DNA of 64,000 bases from Zavarzinella sp. (GTDB taxonomy: Bacteria; Planctomycetota; Planctomycetia; Gemmatales; Gemmataceae). The position numbers were made by a program, and so were the translations under genes. Below are positions 8,766-17,776 of this stretch, piece by piece (positions within the stretch are counted from its first letter, which is position 1; each line of letters starts with the position of its first letter). The notes beneath the pieces were generated by a model. The model was given only the letters and a program-made list of their open reading frames with translations. It did no database searches and was not told the origin of the DNA. The DNA lies in assembly GCA_041399155.1 (NCBI GenBank), contig JAWKTI010000001.1:1860001-1924000 (forward strand). Reading direction: 5' to 3'.

Positions 8766-10064
8766 ATGGAGAAGTTTATTTCGATAGTTAACCAGAATGA
8801 CCTGCACCAAACACCGCTGTCGGTGGGAAAGTTAGCAGAAATTTTGCAGGATTCGATCGATCTTCCAACATCCCCACTCCTCATTGCGGAATTATCGGAA
8901 GCAATTTTTCACTTTCTCTACGAAGAATCAGCCAATGGAATTCTTGCCAGACATGAATTTGTGCCGTGCTGTCAAAAGTTCCTCCGCCAATTTCAACAAT
9001 TTAAGATGGCAGACAGCGTGGTGGGGGCGATTAACAACTTCTTTTTGAGGAATTCTTCTGATTCCATCGAAGTTCAGCTTGGCTCACTGCATCAAATTGG
9101 GGTGGTGCAAATTGAACATTGGGATTCGCCTGAACAGCCTATCGGCTGTTTATTAGAAGAAATTCATTTATTGAACGAAGTAACTTCAGATAAATTGAAA
9201 CAGCCCCACTGCTGGCTGGTAGACTTTCAAGAACATTCATTAGAGAAAATTCATCAATTAGTAAATGTTACCCAGCCACTTGAATTACACATCAGTAGCG
9301 ATTTCGACACAGAATCGTCATTATTTGAAGGTCCTGATAATTTCCCACGCAGCTTTCACGAACAGTGGGACATCATTCAGCATTTCCTGCAGCCCAAAAA
9401 CAGGATTCGCTGGGTGGTGCCACCAGTAGAAAAGCAGGAAATTGCCAGAATCATCGCATACCACTTCCCCCACATCCAGAATTTGTGGTGGGATTTTTCT
9501 GCAAATTGGAACAGCGATCAGTATCCTGATGCAACTCCGAATGTGATCGTGGGTCGGATAAAAATTGATCTTGCTAAACTCATTAATTTTACAAGCACTG
9601 ATAATTTCAGCTATTTCCTAAATAAATTATCGTCTGTTCTGCAATTGTGTGCTGCTGAAATTGCCCGCCGCGCTAAACTTCAGCAGCCTGGGCTCCAGAA
9701 CAAAAAAGGGTATGTTGGAGTTCTGGAACTATGGCACTCCGACGTCGTATTAGAAAAATTTCACGATATACCTGTTGAAGAACTATTGCAGCACCTTCAG
9801 GTATCCCTGAATCATTTCCTGCAACAGAATCTCGCAGTCCCACTGCGACTACGGATGTGTCAGCAGAAAAAATTAGAAAACCACGAGGAAATTGCTCAAC
9901 TACCATGGCGATTGGGGATGTTGTCTCGATTTTTCCCCACCTGGAGCCAACTGATATTGCAGCTAACCCCAAATTTGGTATCGAATCAGCAGGCATTGCT
10001 CCAGTTATTGGAACAGCTAGAACAAGATAAACTCTCCTTGGTTCAATTTCGAACTTCCAACTGA
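8766..10064 (+). CDS. Hypothetical protein upstream of Ser/Thr kinase
   Basis: 432 residues, no signal peptide, no membrane segment, no Cys-pair metal motif. Acidic and rich in Leu, Gln and His. There are Gln/Leu-rich helical stretches near the C-terminus (ALLQLLEQLEQDKLSLVQF) and a central segment with VDFQEHSLEKIHQLV and WWDFSANWN. I do not recognise a family. The gene starts 118 bp after the purF start (divergent) and ends 51 bp before the kinase gene on the same strand, so co-expression with the kinase and the transporter is plausible. A kinase-associated regulator or substrate is possible but not shown. Confidence 0.65.
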   Translation: MEKFISIVNQNDLHQTPLSVGKLAEILQDSIDLPTSPLLIAELSEAIFHFLYEESANGILARHEFVPCCQKFLRQFQQFKMADSVVGAINNFFLRNSSDSIEVQLGSLHQIGVVQIEHWDSPEQPIGCLLEEIHLLNEVTSDKLKQPHCWLVDFQEHSLEKIHQLVNVTQPLELHISSDFDTESSLFEGPDNFPRSFHEQWDIIQHFLQPKNRIRWVVPPVEKQEIARIIAYHFPHIQNLWWDFSANWNSDQYPDATPNVIVGRIKIDLAKLINFTSTDNFSYFLNKLSSVLQLCAAEIARRAKLQQPGLQNKKGYVGVLELWHSDVVLEKFHDIPVEELLQHLQVSLNHFLQQNLAVPLRLRMCQQKKLENHEEIAQLPWRLGMLSRFFPTWSQLILQLTPNLVSNQQALLQLLEQLEQDKLSLVQFRTSN

Positions 10065-10115
10065 TTGCAGTTTTTTCACGATAATTAACCAGAGTGTTTA
10101 TCCTCAGAGATTTCC

Positions 10116-11429
10116 ATGGTTCCTTCGACTCCCGTGATCGAGCACCCGCCCTATCGTGATCGGCAGGAAGAACTTCCCGAACTGGAAGTGATTGGTGGCT
10201 GTCGAATTCTTGGGCGGATTGCATCAGGTGCCACCAGTGAAGTTTACCTGGGGTTGGATTTAACCACAGGTGAGAACGTTGCCATCAAGGTTCTCAGCCA
10301 TCACCTTGCACGAATTGCCACCCACCGATTACGGTTTGAACGTGAAGGTGAAATCGGAATCCGCTTTCAGCACCCAAATCTGGTACATTACCACCGTTCC
10401 GGTTATGAACAACAACGTTATTTCATCATCATGGAGTATGTCCCGCAGCAAAGTGTGCAGGACCACCTCGACCGCCAGGGGAGCATGGCCCTGGGCGCTG
10501 CCACTTCGATCATTCTGAATGTTGCTCGCGGGTTGGAAGTCCTCCACCACCAGAAACTAATTCATCGTGATGTGAAACCGGGGAACATTCTTCTGACCGA
10601 TGATCAATCGGCGAAATTAGGCGACTTTGGCGTCAGCCGCGATATTTCCAACGCAGAAGGGTTGACCGCATTCGACCAGCTAGTCGGCACCCCCTATTAC
10701 ATGCCGTGGGAGCAATCTCTGAATAGCTGGGTCGTGGATGAGCGTAGCGATTTATTTGCTCTGGGTGCTACCTATTATCAGATGGTGGTGGGTGCACTAC
10801 CCTTCCCAGGAGAAACCATAGAAGAAGTCCATCAGCGGAAAATGGATGGCGATTTCCTGCTGCCTTCCCACTTGGTGCCAGGCATCCCACGTGACTTTGA
10901 TCGGATTATCATCAAACTTTTGTCCCGTAATCCGGCAGAAAGGTATAGTTCCGCTGCCCATCTGATCGATGTGTTGCAACTTTCAGGTTTGCAGCAATCT
11001 TTATTCTGGGAACAGGCAACGGATTTAAATTCCGAATCACCGACGGTGGCTATTACGGCACTGGCCGCCGATGCAGGTGCCATATTGCCAAACCCAAGAA
11101 AAAAACCCGAATTAGTCTGGTATGTTCAATATCGGGATTCTGCCAATCAACCGCAATCGATCCGTGCGACCAAAAGCGAAATGCGGCAAAAGTGCCTCGC
11201 TGGGGAATTACCCAGCTACTTTGAAGTCAGTAAGCAGCCGGATGGTCCTTTCCAGAAAATCCGTTTTGGCCAAAATCGGTTTATCCCGCAGTCGGCGATA
11301 CCGAATTCCTATCTTCCGAAGCAACAATTCAGCAGGATCTTGCTGGAAACGATCCTTTGGCTGTTTATTGCGATTATTTTCACTGTTTTTGCTGCATCAA
11401 CCCTACATTACATCTGGGAACTCCGGTGA
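10116..11429 (+). CDS. Membrane-anchored serine/threonine protein kinase
   Basis: 437 residues. A complete Hanks-type kinase domain occupies about residues 30-290: glycine loop GRIASGATSEVYLG, K58 in VAIKVL, catalytic H150-R151-D152 in HRDVKPGN and D170 in DFGVS. The APE-type motif is MPWEQ (196-200), a variant of the usual M(A/S)PEQ. A short domain starting WYVQYRDSANQPQSIRATKS resembles GYF-like modules seen in planctomycete kinases. One C-terminal membrane helix (about 408-432) leaves only a few residues outside, so the kinase faces the cytoplasm with no extracellular sensor. Its TGA overlaps the GTG start of the downstream transporter, so the two are translationally coupled. Confidence 0.92.
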   Translation: MVPSTPVIEHPPYRDRQEELPELEVIGGCRILGRIASGATSEVYLGLDLTTGENVAIKVLSHHLARIATHRLRFEREGEIGIRFQHPNLVHYHRSGYEQQRYFIIMEYVPQQSVQDHLDRQGSMALGAATSIILNVARGLEVLHHQKLIHRDVKPGNILLTDDQSAKLGDFGVSRDISNAEGLTAFDQLVGTPYYMPWEQSLNSWVVDERSDLFALGATYYQMVVGALPFPGETIEEVHQRKMDGDFLLPSHLVPGIPRDFDRIIIKLLSRNPAERYSSAAHLIDVLQLSGLQQSLFWEQATDLNSESPTVAITALAADAGAILPNPRKKPELVWYVQYRDSANQPQSIRATKSEMRQKCLAGELPSYFEVSKQPDGPFQKIRFGQNRFIPQSAIPNSYLPKQQFSRILLETILWLFIAIIFTVFAASTLHYIWELR

Positions 11430-12418
11430 CAAACGGAAAGCATATTTCACCCACAGATCAGCGGGCAATCAACCGTGGCAGGTGGTGCATCCTATCAGCT
11501 GCAATTCTCTGGAGTTGTAGCGGCCTGCTGACACGGATGTTGCAGTTACCCACGGCACTGCATCTCAATGAACCAGCACTGACTTCGATTCAAATTGCCG
11601 TCTTTCGTGCGTTTTTTGCCGGAATCTTTTTTGTACCGCTATTGGTTCGGGTGCGAAACTGGAATTTTCGCCCACTGATGGCACCAATGGTTTGTTGTTT
11701 TGCACTGATGAATGCAACGTACGTTACTGCTATGGCATTGGGAAGTTCTGCCAACGCCATACTCTTGCAGAATTCATCGCCATTTTTTGTGTTTCTGTAT
11801 GTGGTGCTGGTAATGAAAGAACCCGCAGATCGGCGGAGCCTTTATGCACTCCTGGTTGGGATGCTGGGAATTGTCATCATTGTGGTGGGTGGCAGTAGTC
11901 TTGCGGGCAGTCGCTGGGATATTCTTCTGCTGGGACTGGCGAGTGGTGTCACGTACGCAGGGATTATTCTTTTCCTGCGTGCACTGCGCGATCAACCCGC
12001 AGAATGGCTAACCTGTATCAATCACCTGGGGAGTGCATTTTTTCTCTCGTTGGCGATTTTCATTCTGCACGGTGGAAGCTATTTTCTGGAATGGATTACC
12101 ACACCTACCTGGCAACAACTCTTATTTCTGTTATTTTTCGGCACAATTCAGATGGGATTACCTTACTGGCTGTTTGCACGTGGACTGCGAACTGTCAACC
12201 CACAGGAAGCGGGTGCAATTACATTACTGGAACCACTGTTGAACCCACTGTGGGCTTACCTGATTTCTCCGGAAACCGATACCCCCACGTACTTTACTCT
12301 GATTGGCGGGATGCTGATTCTCAGTGCCCTTGCCTACCGATACTCTGTGCCAGGATTGCTTTCTCAGAAAGTCAGATCTAGAAGAGCCACTAGTACCAAT
12401 AATCAAACGATCAAATGA
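11426..12418 (+). CDS. EamA/DMT-family transporter
   Basis: 330 residues from GTG 11426, whose last two bases belong to the kinase stop codon (GTGA overlap); a GGGA sequence lies just upstream. A longer reading from ATG 11357 would run inside the kinase and is unlikely. Ten hydrophobic segments in two EamA halves: ILSAAILWSCSGLLTRML begins the first, and LLGLASGVTYAGIILFLRAL begins the second, which also contains NPQEAGAITLLEPLLNPLWAYL, a highly typical EamA phrase. The family exports or imports small metabolites such as amino acids; the substrate cannot be read from sequence. The parS-like site lies eight bases after the stop. Confidence 0.9.
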   Translation: MTNGKHISPTDQRAINRGRWCILSAAILWSCSGLLTRMLQLPTALHLNEPALTSIQIAVFRAFFAGIFFVPLLVRVRNWNFRPLMAPMVCCFALMNATYVTAMALGSSANAILLQNSSPFFVFLYVVLVMKEPADRRSLYALLVGMLGIVIIVVGGSSLAGSRWDILLLGLASGVTYAGIILFLRALRDQPAEWLTCINHLGSAFFLSLAIFILHGGSYFLEWITTPTWQQLLFLLFFGTIQMGLPYWLFARGLRTVNPQEAGAITLLEPLLNPLWAYLISPETDTPTYFTLIGGMLILSALAYRYSVPGLLSQKVRSRRATSTNNQTIK

Positions 12419-12425
12419 ATTTGAG

Positions 12426-12441
12426 TGTTCCACGTGGAACA
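12426..12441. promoter_or_regulatory. parS: parS-like ParB-binding site
   Basis: TGTTCCACGTGGAACA is a perfect palindrome and matches the bacterial chromosomal parS consensus TGTTNCACGTGNAACA at every fixed position; the palindrome extends one base on each side (12425-12442). It lies in the 190-bp gap between the EamA transporter and the DUF6263 gene. ParB loads on such sites to build the segregation complex, and they usually cluster near the replication origin. No parA, parB or dnaA is present in this window. I saw no second copy. Confidence 0.82.
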
Positions 12442-12608
12442 CCAATATCGGTACGAATGTCAAGGCAATTATCTGATCAGTGAACTATTTTCGCCTGTTT
12501 TTCGTATCTTGTTAGTGAACTTTTGTAAGAAACTCTACTTTTTTCCTCTGGATTTCTTTACAATTACTTCTTCAAAGTTGGCTACAAGATAGTACGGAGA
12601 TACGAAAC

Positions 12609-13646
12609 GTGCCAAGATATCGGTTGTTTGCAATCAGTACATTGCTGTTGTCGGTGCTGACGATTACTTTCGCACAGGAGAAGAAGGATCCACCTGTAGA
12701 TCCCAAAACACCTCCTGAGAAAAAAGAACCCGTTCCAGCACCTGCGGGTCCATCGTTGACCTGGAAATTCACCAAAGATGTTCCTATTTTCCAGGAATTA
12801 ACCACGACTACCGAACAGAACATTACCGTGCAGGGCCTGAATGTTGGCCAAAACCAGTCCCAAACCTTTTGGTTCAAGTTTCATCCTTTAAAACAAGAAG
12901 CAGAAAAATGGACCGTCAAGCAATCGATTGAAGGCTTGAAAATGAAGATTGAAATTGCTGGTTCACCGATCAACTATGACTCCACCAATGAAGGCGGTGC
13001 CACTGGTGCCAGCAACGCGCTGAACGAATTTTTCAAAGGCTTGAAAGGTTCCGAGTTCACTTTGACGATCAACAAAGATTTCGCTGTTGAAAAAATTGAA
13101 GGTCGCGAAGAGTTGATCAAGAAACTTTCGACTGCAAACAAAACACTGGAACCACTGCTGAACCGAATTCTGGGTGAAGAGTCGATGAAGCAAATGGCTG
13201 ATCCCACTTTTGGTATCGTTCCGAAAGAAGCCAAGAAAGTTGGTGAGTCCTGGGAACGGAAAGTTCTGCTGGAACTGGGACCATTGGGCAGCTACGACAA
13301 CACTTACAAGTACACCTATGAAAAGCAGGATGGCGACATTGCTTCGATTAAAGTTGATGTGAACCTTGCTTACAAAGCACCACCCGCAACCGAACAGGGA
13401 AGCGAATTGCCATTCAAGATTAAGGATGCCAAACTTCCGGCCAACTCCGCCGCAACGAACGGTGGGGTGATTAAGTTCAACACCAAAACCGGTATGATTG
13501 AAACTGCAGAAGTTACTGTAAACCTGGCTGGCACCCTGACGCTGGAAATCAGTGGCAGCAACACCGTTGTGGAATTGAAGCAAAAGCAAACCACCACGAT
13601 CAAGAATTCTCCTAACTCGCTGATGCCAGCACCTGCCAAAAAATAA
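12609..13646 (+). CDS. DUF6263-family secreted protein
   Basis: 345 residues starting at GTG 12609, with GGAGA about 10 bases upstream. Signal peptide (PRYRLFAISTLLLSVLTITFAQ), then a Lys/Pro/Glu-rich linker (about residues 24-45) and a beta-rich domain beginning LTWKFTKDVPIFQELTTTTEQNITVQG. The repeated pattern of a substrate-like WKF/FWFKF strand pair, the KVGESWERKV phrase and the C-terminal KFNTKTGMIETAEVTV strands fit DUF6263, a family of unknown function common in planctomycetes. It stands alone after the parS-like site and before the tRNA pair. Confidence 0.72.
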   Translation: MPRYRLFAISTLLLSVLTITFAQEKKDPPVDPKTPPEKKEPVPAPAGPSLTWKFTKDVPIFQELTTTTEQNITVQGLNVGQNQSQTFWFKFHPLKQEAEKWTVKQSIEGLKMKIEIAGSPINYDSTNEGGATGASNALNEFFKGLKGSEFTLTINKDFAVEKIEGREELIKKLSTANKTLEPLLNRILGEESMKQMADPTFGIVPKEAKKVGESWERKVLLELGPLGSYDNTYKYTYEKQDGDIASIKVDVNLAYKAPPATEQGSELPFKIKDAKLPANSAATNGGVIKFNTKTGMIETAEVTVNLAGTLTLEISGSNTVVELKQKQTTTIKNSPNSLMPAPAKK

Positions 13647-13774
13647 ATTTTTCCCCGCACCTTGCCCATAGGTGTGAACCTGAATCGATCTGAATTGGTC
13701 ACTAATTCGAGTTCGAATTGCAAATCTGTTGACTATCTGGAACAGGTTTGTAGGATGAACTTTCCAAAATTAAT

Positions 13775-13848
<74 letters not shown>

Positions 13849-13870
13849 GTTTTAACGTCCACAATCACCT

Positions 13871-13957
13871 GGAGGGGTGGCAGAGTGGTCGAATGCGTCG
13901 GTTTCGAAAACCGATATACGAGCAATCGTATCGAGGGTTCGAATCCCTCCTCCTCCG
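13871..13957 (+). tRNA. tRNA-Ser (anticodon CGA)
   Basis: Acceptor GGAGGGG pairs with CTCCTCC; the anticodon stem TCGGT/ACCGA encloses TTCGAAA, giving anticodon CGA for UCG. The long variable arm (ATACGAGCAATCGTAT) is the class II hallmark of tRNA-Ser. T-arm GAGGG-TTCGAAT-CCCTC; discriminator G at 13957, as expected for Ser. CCA is not encoded. Confidence 0.95.
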
Positions 13958-14026
13958 TAAAATCACTTTTCAGTTATCTACGATGCCGTCATTGTGGTAA
14001 TTTCTAATTCAGATATTTGTCCGGTT

Positions 14027-14377
14027 TCAGTCTTTTTTGTTGCCAGCAGAATCATCCTGGTTAGCAGTTTCTGCCAGCAATTCATCTAATTGCTTAAAGT
14101 TGTGCTCCCAGATCTGGCGGTATTCTTCCAGCCAATGAGCCACCTGGGCCAACGCTTCCCCACGGATTTTCCGTGGGCGAGAAGTCCCCTGGGTGTTCGT
14201 ATCAATCAGCCCAGCACCTTCAAGCACTTTCAGGTGCCTCGAGATCGCTGGCTGGCTCATTCGGAAGGGCTTAACCAATTGCTGCACAGTGGCCTCCCCT
14301 TTTGCCAGAATACCCAAAATTGCTCGTCGAGTGGGGTCCGCAAGTGCCGCAAAAACAGCATCCAAATTCATATCCAT
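14027..14377 (-). CDS. ArsR-family winged-helix regulator
   Basis: 116 residues. The N-terminal two thirds is an ArsR/SmtB-like winged helix: VFAALADPTRRAILGILAKGEATVQQL, the recognition helix MSQPAISRHLKVLEGAGLI, then a wing. No Cys or His metal-binding motif is visible, so it belongs to the metal-independent branch whose members often sit beside stress genes. The C-terminal helix includes HWLEEYRQIWEHNFKQLDELL. A GGAGGT sequence gives a good ribosome-binding site. It is divergent from the photolyase; a 7-bp inverted repeat lies between them (14391-14410) and is a likely autoregulatory operator. Confidence 0.88.
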   Translation of the reverse strand: MDMNLDAVFAALADPTRRAILGILAKGEATVQQLVKPFRMSQPAISRHLKVLEGAGLIDTNTQGTSRPRKIRGEALAQVAHWLEEYRQIWEHNFKQLDELLAETANQDDSAGNKKD

Positions 14378-14390
14378 TTATGTAACCTCC

Positions 14391-14410
14391 ATACTATATA
14401 AACATAGTAT
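14391..14410. promoter_or_regulatory. Inverted repeat between arsR-like gene and photolyase, probable operator
   Basis: ATACTAT and ATAGTAT form a perfect 7-bp inverted repeat with a 6-base spacer, 14 bases upstream of the ArsR-family start and about 90 bases upstream of the photolyase. Dyads of this size and position are the usual targets of ArsR-type dimers. The surrounding TATATAA-like sequence could form part of a promoter in either direction. Confidence 0.5.
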
Positions 14411-14497
14411 TATATAACTGACGGTCGGCAAGTACTGTGCGGAAAATTTCTTCTTTTGTGCCTATCAATTGTGTTCAACAACCTGAAAGGTGTGTCT

Positions 14498-16048
14498 GTG
14501 CCAAAGTCTAAAAGTACTATCAGAAATCTGGTGATCGTTCTCGGTGACCAACTCGACCGCGAATCTGTCGTATTCGACGATTTTGACCAGCACCAGGATG
14601 CAGTTTGGATGGCGGAAGTGAAAACAGAATCGACGCATGTGTGGTCGCACCGTGCCCGCATCGCGGTTTTTCTCAGCGCGATGCGGCATTTTCGAAACGA
14701 ACTGTTAGATAAAGAGTATGTGGTACACTATCGGGAACTGGGAGACCCAAACAACTGCCACACATTAGGTGGTGAATTGAGTAAAACCCTGAAAGAAATT
14801 CAGGTTGAAAAAATCCTTTGCGTCCCACCTGGGGACTTTCGTGTGTGGAAAGAACTGAAAGCAGTAATAACAGAACTTTCAGTTCCAGTTGATTGGGTGA
14901 CTGATCGCCACTTTCTTTGCACAACAGAAGAATTGCAAAACATGCACGCGGGCGGAAACAACTTCGCCTGGAATATTTTTATCGAGAAATGCGGCAGAAG
15001 TACCAGATCTTAATGACAGGCAAACAGCCTGAAGGAGGGGCTTGGAATTTCGATCAGGCGAATCGTGGAAGTTTTGGAAAATCTGGCCCGGGCAGCATTC
15101 CCCGCCCTCGAGATTCAACCAGATTCGTTGACAAAGGAAGTGCTGGCACTAGTCGATCAGCATTTTCCTGAACATCCAGGAGAATTAAAGCACTTTGCCT
15201 GGCCAGTGACGCCCACGGATGGTCGAAGGGTACTCGAGCATTTTGTGACGCACCTGCTGCCGAACTTTGGTACGTATCAAGATGCTATGTGGACAGAAGA
15301 ACCATTTCTGTACCACTCCAGGCTCTCTGTTGCCTTGAATCTCAAACTGATCCACCCACTGCAAGTGGTAAAGCGAGCAGAAGAAGCATACCAGTGTGGT
15401 GCCGCACCGTTGGAAGCTGTGGAAGGGTTCATTCGCCAGATTCTGGGTTGGCGGGAGTACGTGCGTGGGATCTATTGGCTCTACATGCCGGAATATCTCA
15501 CAAAAAATGCACTCAATGCAACTCTCCCCCTGCCAAAGATGTACTGGACCGGGGATACCGATTACCACTGTTTACAGCAAGCTATTGGCCAGACATTAAA
15601 ATTTGGCTACGCCCACCACATCCAGCGGTTGATGGTTACAGGATTATTCTCATTGCTGCTTGGTGTCGATCCGCAACGAGTTCATGAATGGTATTTGGCC
15701 GTCTATGTGGATGCAGTGGAATGGGTGGAACTGCCCAACACCCTGGGAATGTCGCAATTTGCAGATGGTGGCATCATGGCCTCCAAACCTTACGCTGCAA
15801 CTGGCAAATATATATCTCGCATGAGTAACTACTGCAAAACCTGTCGCTATCGTCCTGAAAAATCAACCGGCGACGATGCATGCCCCTTTACCACCCTCTA
15901 TTGGGAATTTTTATTGCGTAACGAAAAAGCACTTCTCAAAAATCAGCGAATGAGTTTGCAGATGAGAAACCTCGAACGGTTGAGTAACACGGAGAGAGAA
16001 GAAATATACCAGCACGCCCAACGTATTCGGTTGAAAGTACTGGCATGA
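14498..16048 (+). CDS. FeS-containing cryptochrome/(6-4) photolyase-like protein, two compensating frameshifts
   Basis: Belongs to the bacterial photolyase/cryptochrome group typified by Agrobacterium PhrB. Starts at GTG 14498 with AAAGG seven bases before it; a TTG at 14456 is less likely. N-terminal antenna domain begins NLVIVLGDQLDRES; the C-terminal FAD domain contains GFIRQILGWREYVRGIYW, YAHHIQRLMVTGLF and DAVEWVELPNTLGM. Four cluster-type Cys are present: one in TDYHCLQQ and three in YCKTCRY...ACPF. As given, the frame breaks near 14933 (one base missing in the TT run; TEEFAKHARGRKQLRLEYFYREM is expected) and returns near 15103-15109 (one extra base), leaving a stop at 15011-15013. Repaired length is 516 residues. 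Confidence 0.9.
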
Positions 16049-16157
16049 TTAAGAAAGTTAAATCAAGCTATTTACTGTTCTGGTAAAGAAGATTTCATAC
16101 CCGACTTTCCATCTTTACCAATTACTTCTTCGTGCTTGGGCTGTGCTTCGGGCGTTT

Positions 16158-16165
16158 CAGTTTTT
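16158..16165. repeat. Target-site duplication, left copy
   Basis: CAGTTTTT directly abuts the left inverted repeat of the IS66-type element and is identical to 17688-17695. Eight bases is the normal IS66-family duplication length. Confidence 0.92.
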
Positions 16166-17687
16166 GTAACCGTTCACTTATGTTGTTGCAAGTTTCGGTG
16201 CAGGTTTGCCTTTCCGGTGTGCGTTGATCGCTTCTTCCAGATAATCTAATACGTTTCTCCCCTGTAGTTTCAATGTTTCACATACCGTCAGGATTCGCTC
16301 TGCGAACCGACAGCCACGAGCACTTTGAGAACCAAAGCTGCGTCGCCGCCACAACACAGCGCGACGTTGTACACGCTCCGCATCATTATTCGTTGGCGGA
16401 ACATGCTCATGGTCGACAAACAGCCATAAACGCCTTTCTACTTTGGCCACCCTCTCGCAAAACCCTGCAACTGTTTGGTCCTTACTACCTTGCCCCTGTT
16501 TCAGCAGCGTGCGTACGCGTTCCTTCAACGGTTTCATCCGCTGTTGCAATGTTTGGCGACTTATCTGATGATCTCTCGTAAAAATATGCCATAGCTCAAA
16601 TATTTCCTTGTGTAATTCAAGCCAGTGATCCACGAGTTTTGTCGCTCGCTTACTTCGTTTGGACAATGCCTCCCAGTTGCGTTTCAAATGTGCCCAACAT
16701 AATTGATGGCTATCTTCAGGAAGGTTCTTCACATATACCTTCCAGCGATCCGTACTGACAAATCCAGGGAGTGCTTCACCCATAAACGTTTTCAATGCAT
16801 CAATATTGCGACGTGCATGAATGAGAAATACTACGATATGAATCTTTGCCGCAATCGCTGTCCATAACCAGCGTTTGTGGCCCGCCTCTTTCCAGCCCGT
16901 TTCATCAAACCCCTTTACATCAGCGTTTTTAACTTTCTCACGAGCTTCCTCATAAGGTGCGTCCAATGCCGGAATTGCCTCGGCTTCCAGATTGCTGATG
17001 GTTCCCAAGGATATGTCTATGCCAAAAATCGTTTTGCAAGTTCGTTCGATTGACCGTTTACTCAATCCATCCTGACCCACCATACATAGCAGAGCAGCTG
17101 TCAATCGAGGACCGGTGCAATGGTTGCGGTACTCGGCAGGAATGGTCATCGCCGTTGTGTGTCCACAATCAGCACATTTCCGGGAATGACCTTCATATTG
17201 TGTTACGATTAAAGGCTGCTGTGGCAGTTCAACTTGCTGATGAATCCTGGGTTCAGGTAGATTCGGACAGCCAACAAGTGATTTGTGGCAGCGAGAACAG
17301 GTTTCTGGCACGAACTTGATAAAGGAGTCCACACTTTCAGGAGGCAAGGGTTTTCGCAGATTTGCCTTGTGACCATGTTGTGCCCCGCGTTTGCGACCAG
17401 TCGGCTTTTGGGAAGCTAATTTTTCTTTTTCTGCAGGTTCTTGCTTGTTAGGCGGTTTCAGCTTGTCTTCCAGATCACGAATGCGAGCTTCCAGCGCCAG
17501 TATTGTCTTTTGTTGTTGCTGAATAATTTGTTGCTGATCCATCAGCTGTTGTTGCAGCAAATGAACCTGCTTGAGCAATTGCTGGCACCCAGGACATTCG
17601 GAATTGAACGACTCGATTTCCATCACCGGATTATAGAAAATGGCTGAAATTTGCGAAAGGCCAATTCCCGAACCGGTGAACGGTTAC
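16166..17687 (-). mobile_element. IS66-family insertion sequence, complete, 1522 bp
   Basis: Bounded by perfect 12-bp terminal inverted repeats, GTAACCGTTCAC at 16166-16177 and its complement GTGAACGGTTAC at 17676-17687; IS66 ends typically begin GTAA. An 8-bp direct repeat CAGTTTTT flanks it. It carries only the large transposase (TnpC type) and no TnpA or TnpB, as in the ISBst12-like subgroup. The intact ends, exact duplication and uninterrupted transposase point to a recent, possibly active insertion. Confidence 0.95.
16178..17626 (-). CDS. IS66-family transposase (TnpC type)
   Basis: 482 residues. Order of domains: N-terminal leucine-zipper-like Gln-rich coiled coil (about 15-57), a basic stretch with GRKRGAQHGH, a zinc-binding region with CSRCHKSLVGC and CADCGH, then the DDE core: first Asp in VKGFDETGWKEAGHKRWLW, second in FVSTDRWKVY, and Glu in VPPTNNDAERVQR. 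LKRNWEAL and the basic WRRRSFGSQSARG segment are typical of the family. The stop codon begins immediately after the inner edge of the left inverted repeat, so the gene fills the element. No frameshift or internal stop. Confidence 0.96.
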   Translation of the reverse strand: MMEIESFNSECPGCQQLLKQVHLLQQQLMDQQQIIQQQQKTILALEARIRDLEDKLKPPNKQEPAEKEKLASQKPTGRKRGAQHGHKANLRKPLPPESVDSFIKFVPETCSRCHKSLVGCPNLPEPRIHQQVELPQQPLIVTQYEGHSRKCADCGHTTAMTIPAEYRNHCTGPRLTAALLCMVGQDGLSKRSIERTCKTIFGIDISLGTISNLEAEAIPALDAPYEEAREKVKNADVKGFDETGWKEAGHKRWLWTAIAAKIHIVVFLIHARRNIDALKTFMGEALPGFVSTDRWKVYVKNLPEDSHQLCWAHLKRNWEALSKRSKRATKLVDHWLELHKEIFELWHIFTRDHQISRQTLQQRMKPLKERVRTLLKQGQGSKDQTVAGFCERVAKVERRLWLFVDHEHVPPTNNDAERVQRRAVLWRRRSFGSQSARGCRFAERILTVCETLKLQGRNVLDYLEEAINAHRKGKPAPKLATT

Positions 17688-17695
17688 CAGTTTTT
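17688..17695. repeat. Target-site duplication, right copy
   Basis: CAGTTTTT directly follows the right inverted repeat and matches 16158-16165 exactly. It lies in the coding sequence of the disrupted lipoprotein gene. Confidence 0.92.
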
Positions 17696-17776
17696 TTGGT
17701 AGAACTATCACAACCAGCTATCAACACACCAAACAGGATCCCAGCACGCCACAAGCGAATGAATCCGATTTCTCGA

